Positions 47,085 through 56,912 are shown, counted from the first letter of the stretch. The stretch: 64,000 nt of DNA from Chloroflexota bacterium (GCA_023475235.1 JAMCWG010000116.1:1-64000); one strand, 5' to 3'. Program-made: numbers and translations. The notes: generated from the letters alone by a model not told the origin.

Positions 47085-48032
47085 CTAGAAGCCCCGCCGA
47101 AGGCCCGCCCTCCGGGCCAGATGCACCGCCTCCAGGTACTCGGCAACCATGGTGGGCCGGGCCAGCGGCGCTATGCGGTGGGCCTTGTGGCAGGGATGGT
47201 ATTGGTCCATAACATTTACATAAGTATTCGGGGAGATCTCCCGGGCGAGGAAGCCCACGATTTCTTCTGTGCCGGCCAGCCCGCCGGGCAGGACGAGATG
47301 GCGGACCAGAAGCCCTCTACGGGCGACACCTCGCTCGTCGACCTCCAGGTCCCCCACCTGACGGTGCATCTCCTGCACGGCGCGGCGGTTGACCGGAGGA
47401 TAATGGGCCACGCCGGAGAGCCGCTCGCCGGTCGCGGCGTCGGCGTACTTCATATCGGGCATATAGATATCAACCACGCCGTCCAGCAGGCGTAGCGCCA
47501 CCAGCGAGTCGTAGCCGCCGGTGTTGTACACCAGCGGCAGGCGCAGGCCCCGCTCGACGGCCACGAGCAGCGCCGCGAGGATTTGGGCGACGACGTGGCT
47601 CGGCGAGACCAGGTTGATGTTGTGGCAACCCATCGCCTGCAGCCGCAGCATCATCGATGCGAGCTGGTCGTCGGTGACCTCACTTCCCTCGTCAAGCTGG
47701 CTGATCTCGTAGTTCTGACAATAAATGCACTCGAGGTTGCAGGCGGAGAAGAAGATGGTCCCCGACCCGCCCTGCCCGACCAGCGGAGGCTCCTCGCCGA
47801 AGTGGGGGTGGCAGCTCCACACCACGGCGCGGCGTCCGGTGCGGCACTTCCCCCGCTCGCCGGCCAGCCGGTCCACTGCACATACGCGCGGGCACAGCAC
47901 ACACCTGGCCAGGCCCCGCCGAGCGCGCTCGACCCGACGGGCGAGCTCGCCCGAACGGTACAGATCGAGGTAAGCCGGCAGGGGAATGGACATCTCGACA
48001 AGAATAGTAACAGCCGTGCACGTTGGGGTCAA
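47085..48032 (-). CDS. Radical SAM protein (PflA-like)
   Basis: CVLCPRVCAVDR; FFSACNLECIYCQNYEIS (CxxxCxxC); YMPDMKYAD. Start uncertain. Confidence 0.85.
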   Translation of the reverse strand: MTPTCTAVTILVEMSIPLPAYLDLYRSGELARRVERARRGLARCVLCPRVCAVDRLAGERGKCRTGRRAVVWSCHPHFGEEPPLVGQGGSGTIFFSACNLECIYCQNYEISQLDEGSEVTDDQLASMMLRLQAMGCHNINLVSPSHVVAQILAALLVAVERGLRLPLVYNTGGYDSLVALRLLDGVVDIYMPDMKYADAATGERLSGVAHYPPVNRRAVQEMHRQVGDLEVDERGVARRGLLVRHLVLPGGLAGTEEIVGFLAREISPNTYVNVMDQYHPCHKAHRIAPLARPTMVAEYLEAVHLARRAGLRRGF

Positions 48033-48159
48033 CGCTACGGTGCGGGAGCTTAGCGCGTTTTCAAGGGCCGGGTTTATGTAATCCCGAGGGAGCGAAGCTT
48101 TCAGGATTCCATAGTCTGGGGTGCGGGAGACCGATAAACAGCGTCACTCAATTCGGTAG

Positions 48160-48188
48160 AGACCCTTCGCTGGCGCTCAGGGTGACAA
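48160..48188. repeat. Dispersed repeat arm agacccttcgctggcgctcagggtgacaa
   Basis: Matches the reverse complement of 8396-8424 almost perfectly. Confidence 0.75.
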
Positions 48189-48287
48189 CGAAAGAGCCTG
48201 GCCGCAGCTTGCCGTGCCGCCTGGTTGTGGTATTATATGTGCTTCAAGAAGACCAGGCCAAGATGAGACGGAAAGGAACGCTCGTCG

Positions 48288-48488
48288 ATGAATGAATGGA
48301 AGTGCAGGCTGCTCGAAGTCGATGGTATGGAGAGCTTAGGCGACGAGTTTCGCAAGACTGGCCAAGAAGGATGGGAGCTTGTCAGCCTTGCGCCGGAGGC
48401 TGAGGAGTGTGTGAGCGCATTCGGCCCTCAGCACGTTGCTGGAAAACAGAAATACCTGGCGACCTTCAGGCGTCGACTTCAGGCGTAG
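48288..48488 (+). CDS. DUF4177-like small protein
   Basis: MNEWKCRLLEVDGMESLGDEFRKTGQEGWELVSLAPE... Confidence 0.6.
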   Translation: MNEWKCRLLEVDGMESLGDEFRKTGQEGWELVSLAPEAEECVSAFGPQHVAGKQKYLATFRRRLQA

Positions 48489-48528
48489 ACGCATATTCGT
48501 CGCATCAGCAGCGCGGCGCAAGTGGCCT

Positions 48529-51132
48529 CTACCAGCGCACGCGGAGCAGGGTGCTGTCCCGGCCGAAGAAGAGGCCGAGCAGCCAGTCGGTGAACACCCG
48601 GATCCGGTTGTACCTGCCCATCATAACGGCAGAGTACGCGACCATACGTACCAGACGGGTGAGGAAGCCGTGGGTCCTGAAGCCGTAGATCTCGGCTACG
48701 GCGGACCGTGGGCCCAGGGCAATGATCTGCCCCATATGCCGGTATCGGTACGGTTGCTTGGGCCGGCCCTCCAGCTCGGCGACGATGTTGGCGGCGACGA
48801 CTTTGGGCTGGCGAACGGCTATGTGCGCCGTGGGTGGGAGGGGTTGCCCCATCCGCTCATCGTCGAAATGGGCGTTGTCGCCCAGTGCGTACACGCCGGG
48901 ATAGCTGGGCACTTCAAGATACTCATTCACTATCACACGATGGATGGCGTCTTTTTCCACCGGCAGCGCGGCTACGACCGGGCTGGCAACGATGCCGGGC
49001 GCCCAGACGACGGTATGCGTCGAAATGACGCGCCCGCAGTTGAGCTCCACACAGTTCGGCCGCACCCTGGTGACCTGCGTGCCGGTCAGCACCTCGACGC
49101 CTTGCTTCTCGAGGACGCGCCGAGCGATGGAGCTGAGCTCGGGGTCGATCTCCGGCAGGATACGCTCGTCGCTCTGGGTGAGGATGACGCGCACGCTCTC
49201 CGGGCTGATCTTCGTGTATTCCTTCAACAGCGAGCCATATATAAAGTCCCGCAGCTCGGCCACGAGCTGGACGCCGATCGTGCCGCCGCCCACTACCACA
49301 AAAGTCACCAGCGGGGCCGGATCTCCTTCCATAGCTGAGGCAGCCTCGAACATCCGGATAACGTGGTTTCGCAGCACTATGCCATCGCGCAGCGTCTTGA
49401 GGGTGAAGACCCTGCTATCGGGCCCCGGCAGCGCCCGGCGGTCGGTCACGCTTCCCAGCGCCAGCACGAGGACGTCGTACTGCATATCCCCGCGGCTGGT
49501 GTGGACCGTCCGGCTTGCCAGATCGACGGACAGCACCTCTGCTTGGACGAACGAGAAGAGCCGCTTCCCGCGCAGGCGGCGAATGGGGAGTGCGATATGC
49601 CGTGTCTCGATGCCGCCGGTGGCCACTTCGTGCAGCAAAGGCGTGAAGAGGAAGAAATTCTCGTCGCTGACGAGGGAAATCGAGATATCCGGGCGCCTGC
49701 CCAGGGCTCGCTCCAGGTGAAGCGTGGTGTACACCCCGGCGAAGCCGCCGCCCAGCACAAGGACCCGCTTCTCGTGGGGCGCATCCAGGTCGCTCGCCGG
49801 GCCGCCGGCCCTCACCTTCGGCGGCATGAAGACGGCCTGCAGCATCTCGCTCCACATGCTGGGCCAGAGGGTGCGCTGGAGTATGGAGCGATAACTGTAC
49901 GCGCCGGTGAACATCCCCCAGGTTATCTGGTCCAGGCAGCGCTGGGCGTAGGGCTTGTTCTGCTCAGCAGAGAGCATACGCGCCCGAATGTCGAAGAAGT
50001 GGCGCGATTTGCTGGTGTAGTGGTGCATAGCGAACAGCATACGGCCGTACCGGTTGTCGTCCGACAGCTCCTGAAACGTCGGCTGATAGTGGCGTCGGAA
50101 GCTGTCCTCGGCGACGCCGTGCTCCACTGCGGTGAGCGCGGCCTGCCGTGCCGTCTGGAAGGCCGTGCCGATGCCGTCTTTGTACAGGCGGCTGACCGCG
50201 GCATCGCCTACGGCCACGAACCGCTCCCCGAAGGGATGGCTGGCGGGGCCCAGCGGGACCAGCGGCACGCAGCCGCAGCTCCGCTTATGTCCTGCTGGCA
50301 GCACGTCCCGCACTATCGGGTGGGCGAGGAACTCCTGGACCGTCATCGGTGCGGGCCCGCGGCTCAGAAGCGAGACGTTGATGTACTCCCCCTTGGGGAT
50401 CAGCGTGCCGAAGACCAGTCCGGTGTTCGGCAGAAGGAAGACGTGCACTTTGTTTTCCAGCGCGCTCGCCACTCCCTCGGCCCCAAGCTGGAGCTCGTCC
50501 TGGGCCATTCGCTGGGTGGGCGGGGGCTTGTACGGCGGCGGCATGTGCTGCAGCAGCCGCGAGTTCACCCCGCACGCCAGCACCACCAGATCGAACTCGC
50601 GCTCTGCGCCGCGGAAGACCACACGCGGGCGCTCACCGGGTGCGGCAAATGCGATCGAGCTGACGGTCCCCTGGGCTAGCTCCACTCCCTGCTCGACGGC
50701 CTTCTGCAGCAGGAACCCGTCGAAGCTGACACCTCGTTCGAAGAGCGCTCCGCGAGGGCCGCTGCCGCGATACACGCTGAGAATGGTCGCCCGAGGATCA
50801 GGCTGCGGCGTCTCGATGGTGCCGAAAGGCGTGTGCAGACAGTAGGCAGAGATGCGGCTCAGCACTACTGAATCGGGAAGCTCCAGGCCCAGGCAGGACA
50901 GGTTGCGTACCAGCGACGAGGAAAGGATACCGGCGCACATATTGCAGCCGGCTTTGCCGGACTCAAGAAATGATTTCTCTTCGTACAGGGTGATGCGCAG
51001 GTCAAGGTTTCTGCGTCGGGCGTGGTTGAGCAAGTGGAGGGCGAAGAAGCTTCCTGCGGGTCCACCACCGACAATCGCCACCTGGCTGCCAGTTACCAGC
51101 CTCGCCGAGCCAGCATTCATAGCTCTCAGCAT
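48529..51132 (-). CDS. Fusion: geranylgeranyl-reductase-like FAD oxidoreductase + type II NADH dehydrogenase-like domain
   Basis: N-half VAIVGGGPAGSFFALHLL...GDAAVSRLYKDGIGTAF; C-half RVLVLGGGFAGVYTTLHLE...VVVGGGTIGVQLVAEL...YALGDNAHF. One continuous 867-aa ORF. Confidence 0.85.
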   Translation of the reverse strand: MLRAMNAGSARLVTGSQVAIVGGGPAGSFFALHLLNHARRRNLDLRITLYEEKSFLESGKAGCNMCAGILSSSLVRNLSCLGLELPDSVVLSRISAYCLHTPFGTIETPQPDPRATILSVYRGSGPRGALFERGVSFDGFLLQKAVEQGVELAQGTVSSIAFAAPGERPRVVFRGAEREFDLVVLACGVNSRLLQHMPPPYKPPPTQRMAQDELQLGAEGVASALENKVHVFLLPNTGLVFGTLIPKGEYINVSLLSRGPAPMTVQEFLAHPIVRDVLPAGHKRSCGCVPLVPLGPASHPFGERFVAVGDAAVSRLYKDGIGTAFQTARQAALTAVEHGVAEDSFRRHYQPTFQELSDDNRYGRMLFAMHHYTSKSRHFFDIRARMLSAEQNKPYAQRCLDQITWGMFTGAYSYRSILQRTLWPSMWSEMLQAVFMPPKVRAGGPASDLDAPHEKRVLVLGGGFAGVYTTLHLERALGRRPDISISLVSDENFFLFTPLLHEVATGGIETRHIALPIRRLRGKRLFSFVQAEVLSVDLASRTVHTSRGDMQYDVLVLALGSVTDRRALPGPDSRVFTLKTLRDGIVLRNHVIRMFEAASAMEGDPAPLVTFVVVGGGTIGVQLVAELRDFIYGSLLKEYTKISPESVRVILTQSDERILPEIDPELSSIARRVLEKQGVEVLTGTQVTRVRPNCVELNCGRVISTHTVVWAPGIVASPVVAALPVEKDAIHRVIVNEYLEVPSYPGVYALGDNAHFDDERMGQPLPPTAHIAVRQPKVVAANIVAELEGRPKQPYRYRHMGQIIALGPRSAVAEIYGFRTHGFLTRLVRMVAYSAVMMGRYNRIRVFTDWLLGLFFGRDSTLLRVRW

Positions 51133-51181
51133 AAGGGAAAAAAGGAGTCAGAGCAAGTGGGTGCGGTCGACCAGCATTTGC

Positions 51182-51210
51182 TTGACCGGTCGGTCTCTGA
51201 TTAGTATCAT
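51182..51210 (+). promoter_or_regulatory. Putative sigma70 promoter TTGACC-N17-TATCAT
   Basis: ttgacc 51182-51187, tatcat 51205-51210, upstream of the CDS at 51250. Confidence 0.55.
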
Positions 51211-51249
51211 TACAAGCAATTAAGATGTAGCTGTGGGGTATGCCAAAGG

Positions 51250-52299
51250 ATGCGGACGATACTCGTCGGAGCGTTGGTCGTGAGCCTCCTGATGGCCGGT
51301 CGGCCTCAGCCGGCAGCCTCGGCGTCAGCGCTGGAGTGGGAGCTTCCCTCTGGCCACTTCTTCACCCAGGCGAACGGCTTCCCGACGGGCAGCAGCCCCA
51401 AAGGCTTCAGCGTGACCGACGACGGAGGCGTTCGCTTCTGGAGCGAGTTCCAGCGTCTGGGCGGCGTCGACAGCCTGGGCTACCCCGTCTCGCGCCGTTT
51501 CATCTGGGATGGATACGTCTCCCAGGCGATGCAGAAGGGCGTGCTGCAGTGGCGTCCTGACCAGGGAAAGGCCCTCCTGGTGAACGCCCTGGACCAGTTG
51601 ACTGCCGCCTCGAAAGACGACTGGCTGTTCAACGTGCGTGGCACGCCGCGGCCGCTCGATAGCAGCTTCGATGCGGGCAAGAGCCCGAGCGACATCGTCA
51701 ATGCCCGGCTGGCCCTGCTCGACGCGCGCCCGGCTATGCGAGACGCCTACTTCGGCGTGGACGAGCCGCTCCAGCGCTATGGCTTGCCCACTTCTCGGGT
51801 AGAGGATATGGGCACTGCCTATGTGGTCCGGCTGCAGCGTGCGGTGCTGCAGGAATGGAAGGTCGATACAGCGTGGGCCAGGGCCGGACAGGTGACCGTG
51901 GCCAACGGCGGCGACCTCGCAAAAGAGGCGGGCATACTCCCGGCCAAAGCCCCCTATCCCGAGGACCCGCCGCCGGGCCTTTGGAAGCCCCAGGCCGGCG
52001 AGTATCGGGTGAGCGGCGATGCCACCTGGTACGGCGGCCAGTTCCACGGCCGGAAGATGGCGAACGGCCAGACCTACGATATGAACGACGTCACTACCGT
52101 GGCCAGCAATATGTATCCCCTGGGGACCAAAGTGAAAATCACCCACGGGACCACCGGCGCCAGCATCACGGCAGTGGTAAAGGACACCGGCGGCTTCCGC
52201 TTCCCCATCGTGGCGGACCTGAGCTTCGCCGCCTTCGGCAAGCTGGCCGACCCCAAAGTAGGGAGAATCCCGGCGGTAGTGGAGGTCCTGCCTCCTTAG
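51250..52299 (+). CDS. Secreted protein: Chloroflexota-type LGxPxS domain plus RlpA-like double-psi beta-barrel
   Basis: Signal peptide; FQRLGGVDSLGYPVSRRFIWDG; C-terminal SGDATWYGGQFHGRKMANGQTYDMNDVTTVASNMYPLGTKVKITH. Confidence 0.8.
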   Translation: MRTILVGALVVSLLMAGRPQPAASASALEWELPSGHFFTQANGFPTGSSPKGFSVTDDGGVRFWSEFQRLGGVDSLGYPVSRRFIWDGYVSQAMQKGVLQWRPDQGKALLVNALDQLTAASKDDWLFNVRGTPRPLDSSFDAGKSPSDIVNARLALLDARPAMRDAYFGVDEPLQRYGLPTSRVEDMGTAYVVRLQRAVLQEWKVDTAWARAGQVTVANGGDLAKEAGILPAKAPYPEDPPPGLWKPQAGEYRVSGDATWYGGQFHGRKMANGQTYDMNDVTTVASNMYPLGTKVKITHGTTGASITAVVKDTGGFRFPIVADLSFAAFGKLADPKVGRIPAVVEVLPP

Positions 52300-52306
52300 G
52301 GGGCGA

Positions 52307-52885
52307 CTACTTCGCCTTCGGCCCTTGGAAGTCTTCGTGGAAGCGGCTGGGAGTGGGCTCTTCCTGTCCCTGATACTTGCTGCCCAGGACGGCGGAGCCG
52401 TACGGGTGCTCGACCGGCGTGGTCATCCGCAGGAAGGATATCTGCCCGATGCGCATGCCATAGTACAACGTGATGGGAAGGTTGGCGACGTTGCTCAGCT
52501 CCAGGGTGAGGCGTCCCTGCCAGCCCGGATCGACGTAGCCGGCAGTGGAGTGTATGATCAGCCCGAGCCGTCCCAGCGAGCTCTTGCCCTCCAGCCGTCC
52601 CACGATGTCGTCCGGCAGCCCCACCCATTCCAGCGTGCTGCCCAGCACGAACTCGCCGGGATGGAGCATAAACGGCTCGTCGGGCTTGACCTCGACTAGC
52701 TCGGTGAGGCCATCCTGGTTGCAGCGGACGTCGATATAGGGGTAGCGAGTGTTGCGGAACACCCGGAACTGGCTGCTCAGATGGAGGTCGACGCTGGAGG
52801 GCTGGAGGCAAGCCGGGTCGAAAGGGCGAATGACGATGCGGCCAGCATCGAGCTGCTCTTTGATCGTCTTATCACTCAATACCAC
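52307..52885 (-). CDS. dcd: dCTP deaminase
   Basis: VLSDKTIKEQLDAGRIVIRPFDPACLQPSSVDLHLSSQFRVF; EGKSSLGRLGLIIHSTAGYVDPGWQG. Confidence 0.93.
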   Translation of the reverse strand: MVLSDKTIKEQLDAGRIVIRPFDPACLQPSSVDLHLSSQFRVFRNTRYPYIDVRCNQDGLTELVEVKPDEPFMLHPGEFVLGSTLEWVGLPDDIVGRLEGKSSLGRLGLIIHSTAGYVDPGWQGRLTLELSNVANLPITLYYGMRIGQISFLRMTTPVEHPYGSAVLGSKYQGQEEPTPSRFHEDFQGPKAK

Positions 52886-52970
52886 CGGCGTGTCTCCTTC
52901 AGAAGCTGCAACCGCGGGCATCGGGGCGGGACGTCGCGTCTCAGCCCTCCAATTCCCCCGGCGGCATCGA

Positions 52971-54212
52971 TCATATCCCGGCCGATACCCGGGGGGTCGG
53001 TTGTTTCAGTGTGATATCGAAGCGCAACACCAGCCACGCAATGGGGCCGCTGGGGTTGCTCATCGGCTCGGTCTCCACTTCCAAGACCGACACCCGCGCG
53101 CGGAGCGCCGCCCCTTCCAGGGTCATCGAGCGCCCGGGTTCGGCTGGAAGCGCGGCTTGAATGGGCTGGCTGTTCAGCCAGTCCTCCAGGTCTTGAGGCC
53201 TGTCGTAGTATAGTCCCCGGCTGACCAGCACGGTGTTGCGGAGCACGTGCGGATTTCGATAATCGTGCAGCCAGACCACCATCGTGTGGTATCGCTCGGG
53301 CCGGCTGGGGTCCGACGCCAGGCCAGGGCTGAGGCCGCAGGCGCCGATGAGCACGGCGGTCTGGTCCTCCAGGATGGGGTACACCTCCTGGTAGGGGTCC
53401 TGCCCTGCCCGGTAAGTAGACTGAAACGAGAGCAACAGGCGTCCGGGCTCGGCCACGGGCTCGGGGGGTGGCTCGACTCCCCACGGGCGCGGCGACGGCT
53501 CGATATCAGCTTCGTACGACGCCGGCCTTCTCGCGGTCATGCTCCGCTCTCTCCGTCGGGCCGACTGCCGGCTGGAGGTGAGGCGACTCCACCACTGCTT
53601 GGGGGCTTCGAGCCAGCGGGCCGGCGTCGGTTCTTCTATCGGCTCTGCCGGCGGAGCGCTGGCCCTCCCCATCGAATCGTCTATCGGCTCGGCTGGCGGT
53701 CTCAGCCGCCTGGCTCCCTGGCCGAGGCCGGCGAAGGCCGTGCTCCAGCGGCCGCGCGTGACGCTGGCCATGAAGGACCCCACCATCAGAAGCAGGAACA
53801 CCACCAGCAGGGTCGTCCCCAGCCAGCCCAGATCGTCTTTCGATCCCTGGCCGGAGGGACGGCCTGCCGGCTTAGATAGCCCCAGGTCCTTCGCCAGGCG
53901 GCCCAGGCTTTGAGCTTCCCGCGGCTGGTCGGGATGTGTCTTCGGGTAGTTGGACGCCAGGTCGTCCACTACCTGATCGGAGCCTTTCTCCCCCAACAGC
54001 GCCAGGCGATCGCGTGCGTTGTTCAGCACGCCCTCCCGGTCATACAAGTAGGCAATCAGAACGATCGTCTCATCAGTTGGGGCATCTCTCATCAGCGGGT
54101 CGACGATGGGTGGCAGGGTGGAGGCCAGAAGGACACCCAGCAGGAGTATGCTAACAAACACCACTGCTGAGATGATCAGCCAGCCACTTTCGCCGCGCCG
54201 GTGTGGACGCAC
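52971..54212 (-). CDS. Membrane-anchored hypothetical protein
   Basis: N-terminal TM, then LIAYLYDREGVLNNARDRLALLGEKG...; GTG start abutting the upstream gene. Confidence 0.6.
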   Translation of the reverse strand: MRPHRRGESGWLIISAVVFVSILLLGVLLASTLPPIVDPLMRDAPTDETIVLIAYLYDREGVLNNARDRLALLGEKGSDQVVDDLASNYPKTHPDQPREAQSLGRLAKDLGLSKPAGRPSGQGSKDDLGWLGTTLLVVFLLLMVGSFMASVTRGRWSTAFAGLGQGARRLRPPAEPIDDSMGRASAPPAEPIEEPTPARWLEAPKQWWSRLTSSRQSARRRERSMTARRPASYEADIEPSPRPWGVEPPPEPVAEPGRLLLSFQSTYRAGQDPYQEVYPILEDQTAVLIGACGLSPGLASDPSRPERYHTMVVWLHDYRNPHVLRNTVLVSRGLYYDRPQDLEDWLNSQPIQAALPAEPGRSMTLEGAALRARVSVLEVETEPMSNPSGPIAWLVLRFDITLKQPTPRVSAGI

Positions 54213-54890
54213 TCACCACTCCACTAGCCGATAGTACACGAAACCGGTGGAACCTTCGAACTCGATTTCGTACCACCAGGGCTCGCCCGGAGAAACCGCC
54301 TCGCCTTCCACCACTCGCAGGATACGTACCTTGGCTTCAGCCGGTAGAATGCGAATGACGGGAGAGTTGACCGTCGCCGGCTTGATGCGCAGGTTGGTCG
54401 ATCCGCCGCCCTCCGGACGGATCACGCCCGGGCGCGGGAGCTGATTTGCCGCGAGCGGCGGAAGCCGGCCGCCGGGGGCAGGGGTAGGCGTGGTGCTCGC
54501 TGCTGGTGGTGTCGGAATCGACGCCATTGCCGTGGGCGAGGCGGCCGGAGCGCCGGGCTTTGCCTTCGGCGTGCCCGTTGTCTTCGGAGTAGTTGCCAGC
54601 GCTTCGGCCAGGCGACGCAACGCCACAGCCTGGTCCCTCTTCTGAGGGTCGCGATCATATTTATCGGACATCGACCGTAGCGTGCCGGGAAGGTCGTAGC
54701 CCTTCAGCCAGGCCAGGCGGTCCCTCACGCTGTCGATGCTCTCTCCCTCAGCGTACAGGGTAGCAGCCATCGCCAGGTAGGACTCGATGCTTGCGTTGCG
54801 GGGCCCCGAAATCCGAGTTCCGAGCACCAGACCCAGGGCCAGGCCCAATGCCGCAAGTCCCAGCATTAGCGCTGTGCGGCTGAACTGCAC
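54213..54890 (-). CDS. Membrane-anchored SH3b-like domain protein
   Basis: N-terminal TM; MAATLYAEGESIDSVRDRLAWLKGYD; C-terminal LRIKPATVNSPVIRILPAEAKVRILRVVEGEAV...WYEIEFEGSTGFVYYRLVEW. Confidence 0.65.
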   Translation of the reverse strand: MQFSRTALMLGLAALGLALGLVLGTRISGPRNASIESYLAMAATLYAEGESIDSVRDRLAWLKGYDLPGTLRSMSDKYDRDPQKRDQAVALRRLAEALATTPKTTGTPKAKPGAPAASPTAMASIPTPPAASTTPTPAPGGRLPPLAANQLPRPGVIRPEGGGSTNLRIKPATVNSPVIRILPAEAKVRILRVVEGEAVSPGEPWWYEIEFEGSTGFVYYRLVEW

Positions 54891-54914
54891 AGGCGGCTCC
54901 TTTTCGGCGAATAG

Positions 54915-55775
54915 TTACATATACTGGTCAATAATAGCAGCCAAACGTTGTCTAGTTTCGACAGGCACCAGATGTTTCTCGGTTACCAGGGCATCGCTCA
55001 GTGCCCGCTGGCAATGGCAAGTGTGCATGGGCGGCATCGACGGAATAGCTTTGAGCAGCACTTGCTGCGAGGTCGCCACGTTCTTGAGCAGGTTCATTAC
55101 CACCATCTCTGCCGTGACGGCTTCCGTGGTCTCGTGCCAGACATCGTAATCGGTGACCATAGCCAGCGCGCCGTAGCAGATCTCGGCTTCGCGGGCCAGC
55201 TTGGCCTCCGGTATGGCCGTCATACCGATGATGTCCATTCCCCATTGCCGGTAGACCCGCGACTCGGCTTTGGTGGAGAACTGGGGACCTTCGATGCACA
55301 CGTAAGCCCCCCCTTTGTGCACCCGGGGGGTGACACTCAAGGCCGTCTCGTAAAGGTGCTGGCTGAGCGCCGGGCAGAAAGGCTCGGCCATCCCCACGTG
55401 GGCCACCAGGCCATCGCCGAAGAAGGTGCCGACCCGGCCGCGCGTCCGGTCGAAGAGCTGGTCCGGGACCACGATATCGAGAGGCGCGTAGTCCTCTCGC
55501 AGGCTGCCCACGGCGCTGACGGAGACGATCGATTCTATGCCGAGCAGCTTCAGCGCGTAGATATTGGCGCGGAAGGGCAATTCGCTGGGGCTGATGCGGT
55601 GCCCCCGGCCGTGCCTGGGAAGAAAGGCGACCGATGTGTCGCCCAGGTTGCCGATGGTTATGGCGTCGCTGGGAGCGCCGAAAGGCGTGTCGATTCGGAC
55701 TTCTTCGACATTGGTCAGGCCTTCCATCTGATAGAGGCCGCTGCCTCCGATTACCCCCACTTTTGCTCGCGCCAT
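54915..55775 (-). CDS. mtnP: S-methyl-5'-thioadenosine phosphorylase
   Basis: VGVIGGSGLYQMEGLTNVEEVRIDTPFGAPSDAITIG; FLPRHGRGHRISPSELPFRANIYALK; CIEGPQFSTKAES. Confidence 0.93.
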   Translation of the reverse strand: MARAKVGVIGGSGLYQMEGLTNVEEVRIDTPFGAPSDAITIGNLGDTSVAFLPRHGRGHRISPSELPFRANIYALKLLGIESIVSVSAVGSLREDYAPLDIVVPDQLFDRTRGRVGTFFGDGLVAHVGMAEPFCPALSQHLYETALSVTPRVHKGGAYVCIEGPQFSTKAESRVYRQWGMDIIGMTAIPEAKLAREAEICYGALAMVTDYDVWHETTEAVTAEMVVMNLLKNVATSQQVLLKAIPSMPPMHTCHCQRALSDALVTEKHLVPVETRQRLAAIIDQYM

Positions 55776-56036
55776 CTGTTCTCCTTCGTTGCCAGTGTCG
55801 TTCGGTGTAGGACTGCATTCGAATATCGTATGTGATTATAGGGACTAGTTAAGTCGGGGTCAACTTATATTTATTATCTGGAGTTTATTACGGTCACTCG
55901 AATTGACACTCACCGCTTCAGACGCTATCATCCCTGTGGCAGGCCAATCGGTGATGGGCCTGCGCTTACGACGACTTTCGGAGCGAGCGGCTGCCCGACG
56001 GCCGCTCCCTCAAGATTATCACGGTAGGAACTGCTA

Positions 56037-56858
56037 ATGGCTCGCTCACGATCACGACGCTCATCAGGAGGTGGCCTTCCACTTGTTCTGGGCACCCTTG
56101 CCCTGCTGTTGCTCTTCGGGGTGATCGGCTTCGCTGCCTACGTGTACTTCTTCGTGCCCCCCGACGAGGAGAACGGGAATGATTCCGGGAACGTCGTCCA
56201 GGCCAACGTGGCCGCGGCGCCCACCCCCACGCTGTCCGCTTCGGTCGTCTACTCGGGAACCGCCGCCACGCCGGCAGGCTCGCAGCCCAGGGCGACGCCT
56301 GCATCGGGTGCCAGCGGCTCTCCCACGCCACGAGGGGGAACGGCGTTGCCCACGCCGAGCGGTTCCGGTCCGACTCCGACCACGGGTGCGCCTCTGAGCG
56401 GGACCTTGACGTATCGGTCTACCCAATTCCCGTACTCGTTGAGCTATCCAGAGACATGGTCGCCGCGGCCTGGAGGCGTCAAGGTAGGCAATCTAACGGC
56501 AGATGCCTTCCTGGGGCAGAGCCAGAGCGGCTTCACGCCCAGCATCACCCTCTATGCCCAGCCGGTGGCCGCGGGCGTGGAGAGCGAGACGTTTGCGCTC
56601 ACCAACCTGCAGAGCCTGGGCGCCGGTGGCATCCAGGCCCAGGCGCAACCGGAGTCTGTCCCACCGGGAGCCCGGGCGATGATCGTGAAATACCCCGTAT
56701 CGTCGGGCGAGCTCCGCTACAATGTGACCCAGGTCCTCTTCGTCCAGCAAGGCATGGGATGGGTAGTCACGCTGTCCACCCCGTTAGCGGATAACGGGAG
56801 CGGCCTCGCCGCGTTGCGACAGATGCTGGCGTCTTTCCGGAGCGAGCGGCCGGGGTAG
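56037..56858 (+). CDS. Membrane-anchored secreted protein with T/P linker, PsbP-like C-terminal half
   Basis: N-terminal TM; TP-rich linker; YRSTQFPYSLSYPETWSPRPGG. Confidence 0.5.
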   Translation: MARSRSRRSSGGGLPLVLGTLALLLLFGVIGFAAYVYFFVPPDEENGNDSGNVVQANVAAAPTPTLSASVVYSGTAATPAGSQPRATPASGASGSPTPRGGTALPTPSGSGPTPTTGAPLSGTLTYRSTQFPYSLSYPETWSPRPGGVKVGNLTADAFLGQSQSGFTPSITLYAQPVAAGVESETFALTNLQSLGAGGIQAQAQPESVPPGARAMIVKYPVSSGELRYNVTQVLFVQQGMGWVVTLSTPLADNGSGLAALRQMLASFRSERPG

Positions 56859-56883
56859 GCGGGCTGGCAGGTCGCCAATCCAG

Positions 56884-56912
56884 TTGACAGTTACGTCGAC
56901 AGAGCGTATAAT
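56884..56912 (+). promoter_or_regulatory. Consensus sigma70 promoter TTGACA-N17-TATAAT upstream of rpmH
   Basis: ttgaca 56884-56889, tataat 56907-56912. Confidence 0.9.
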
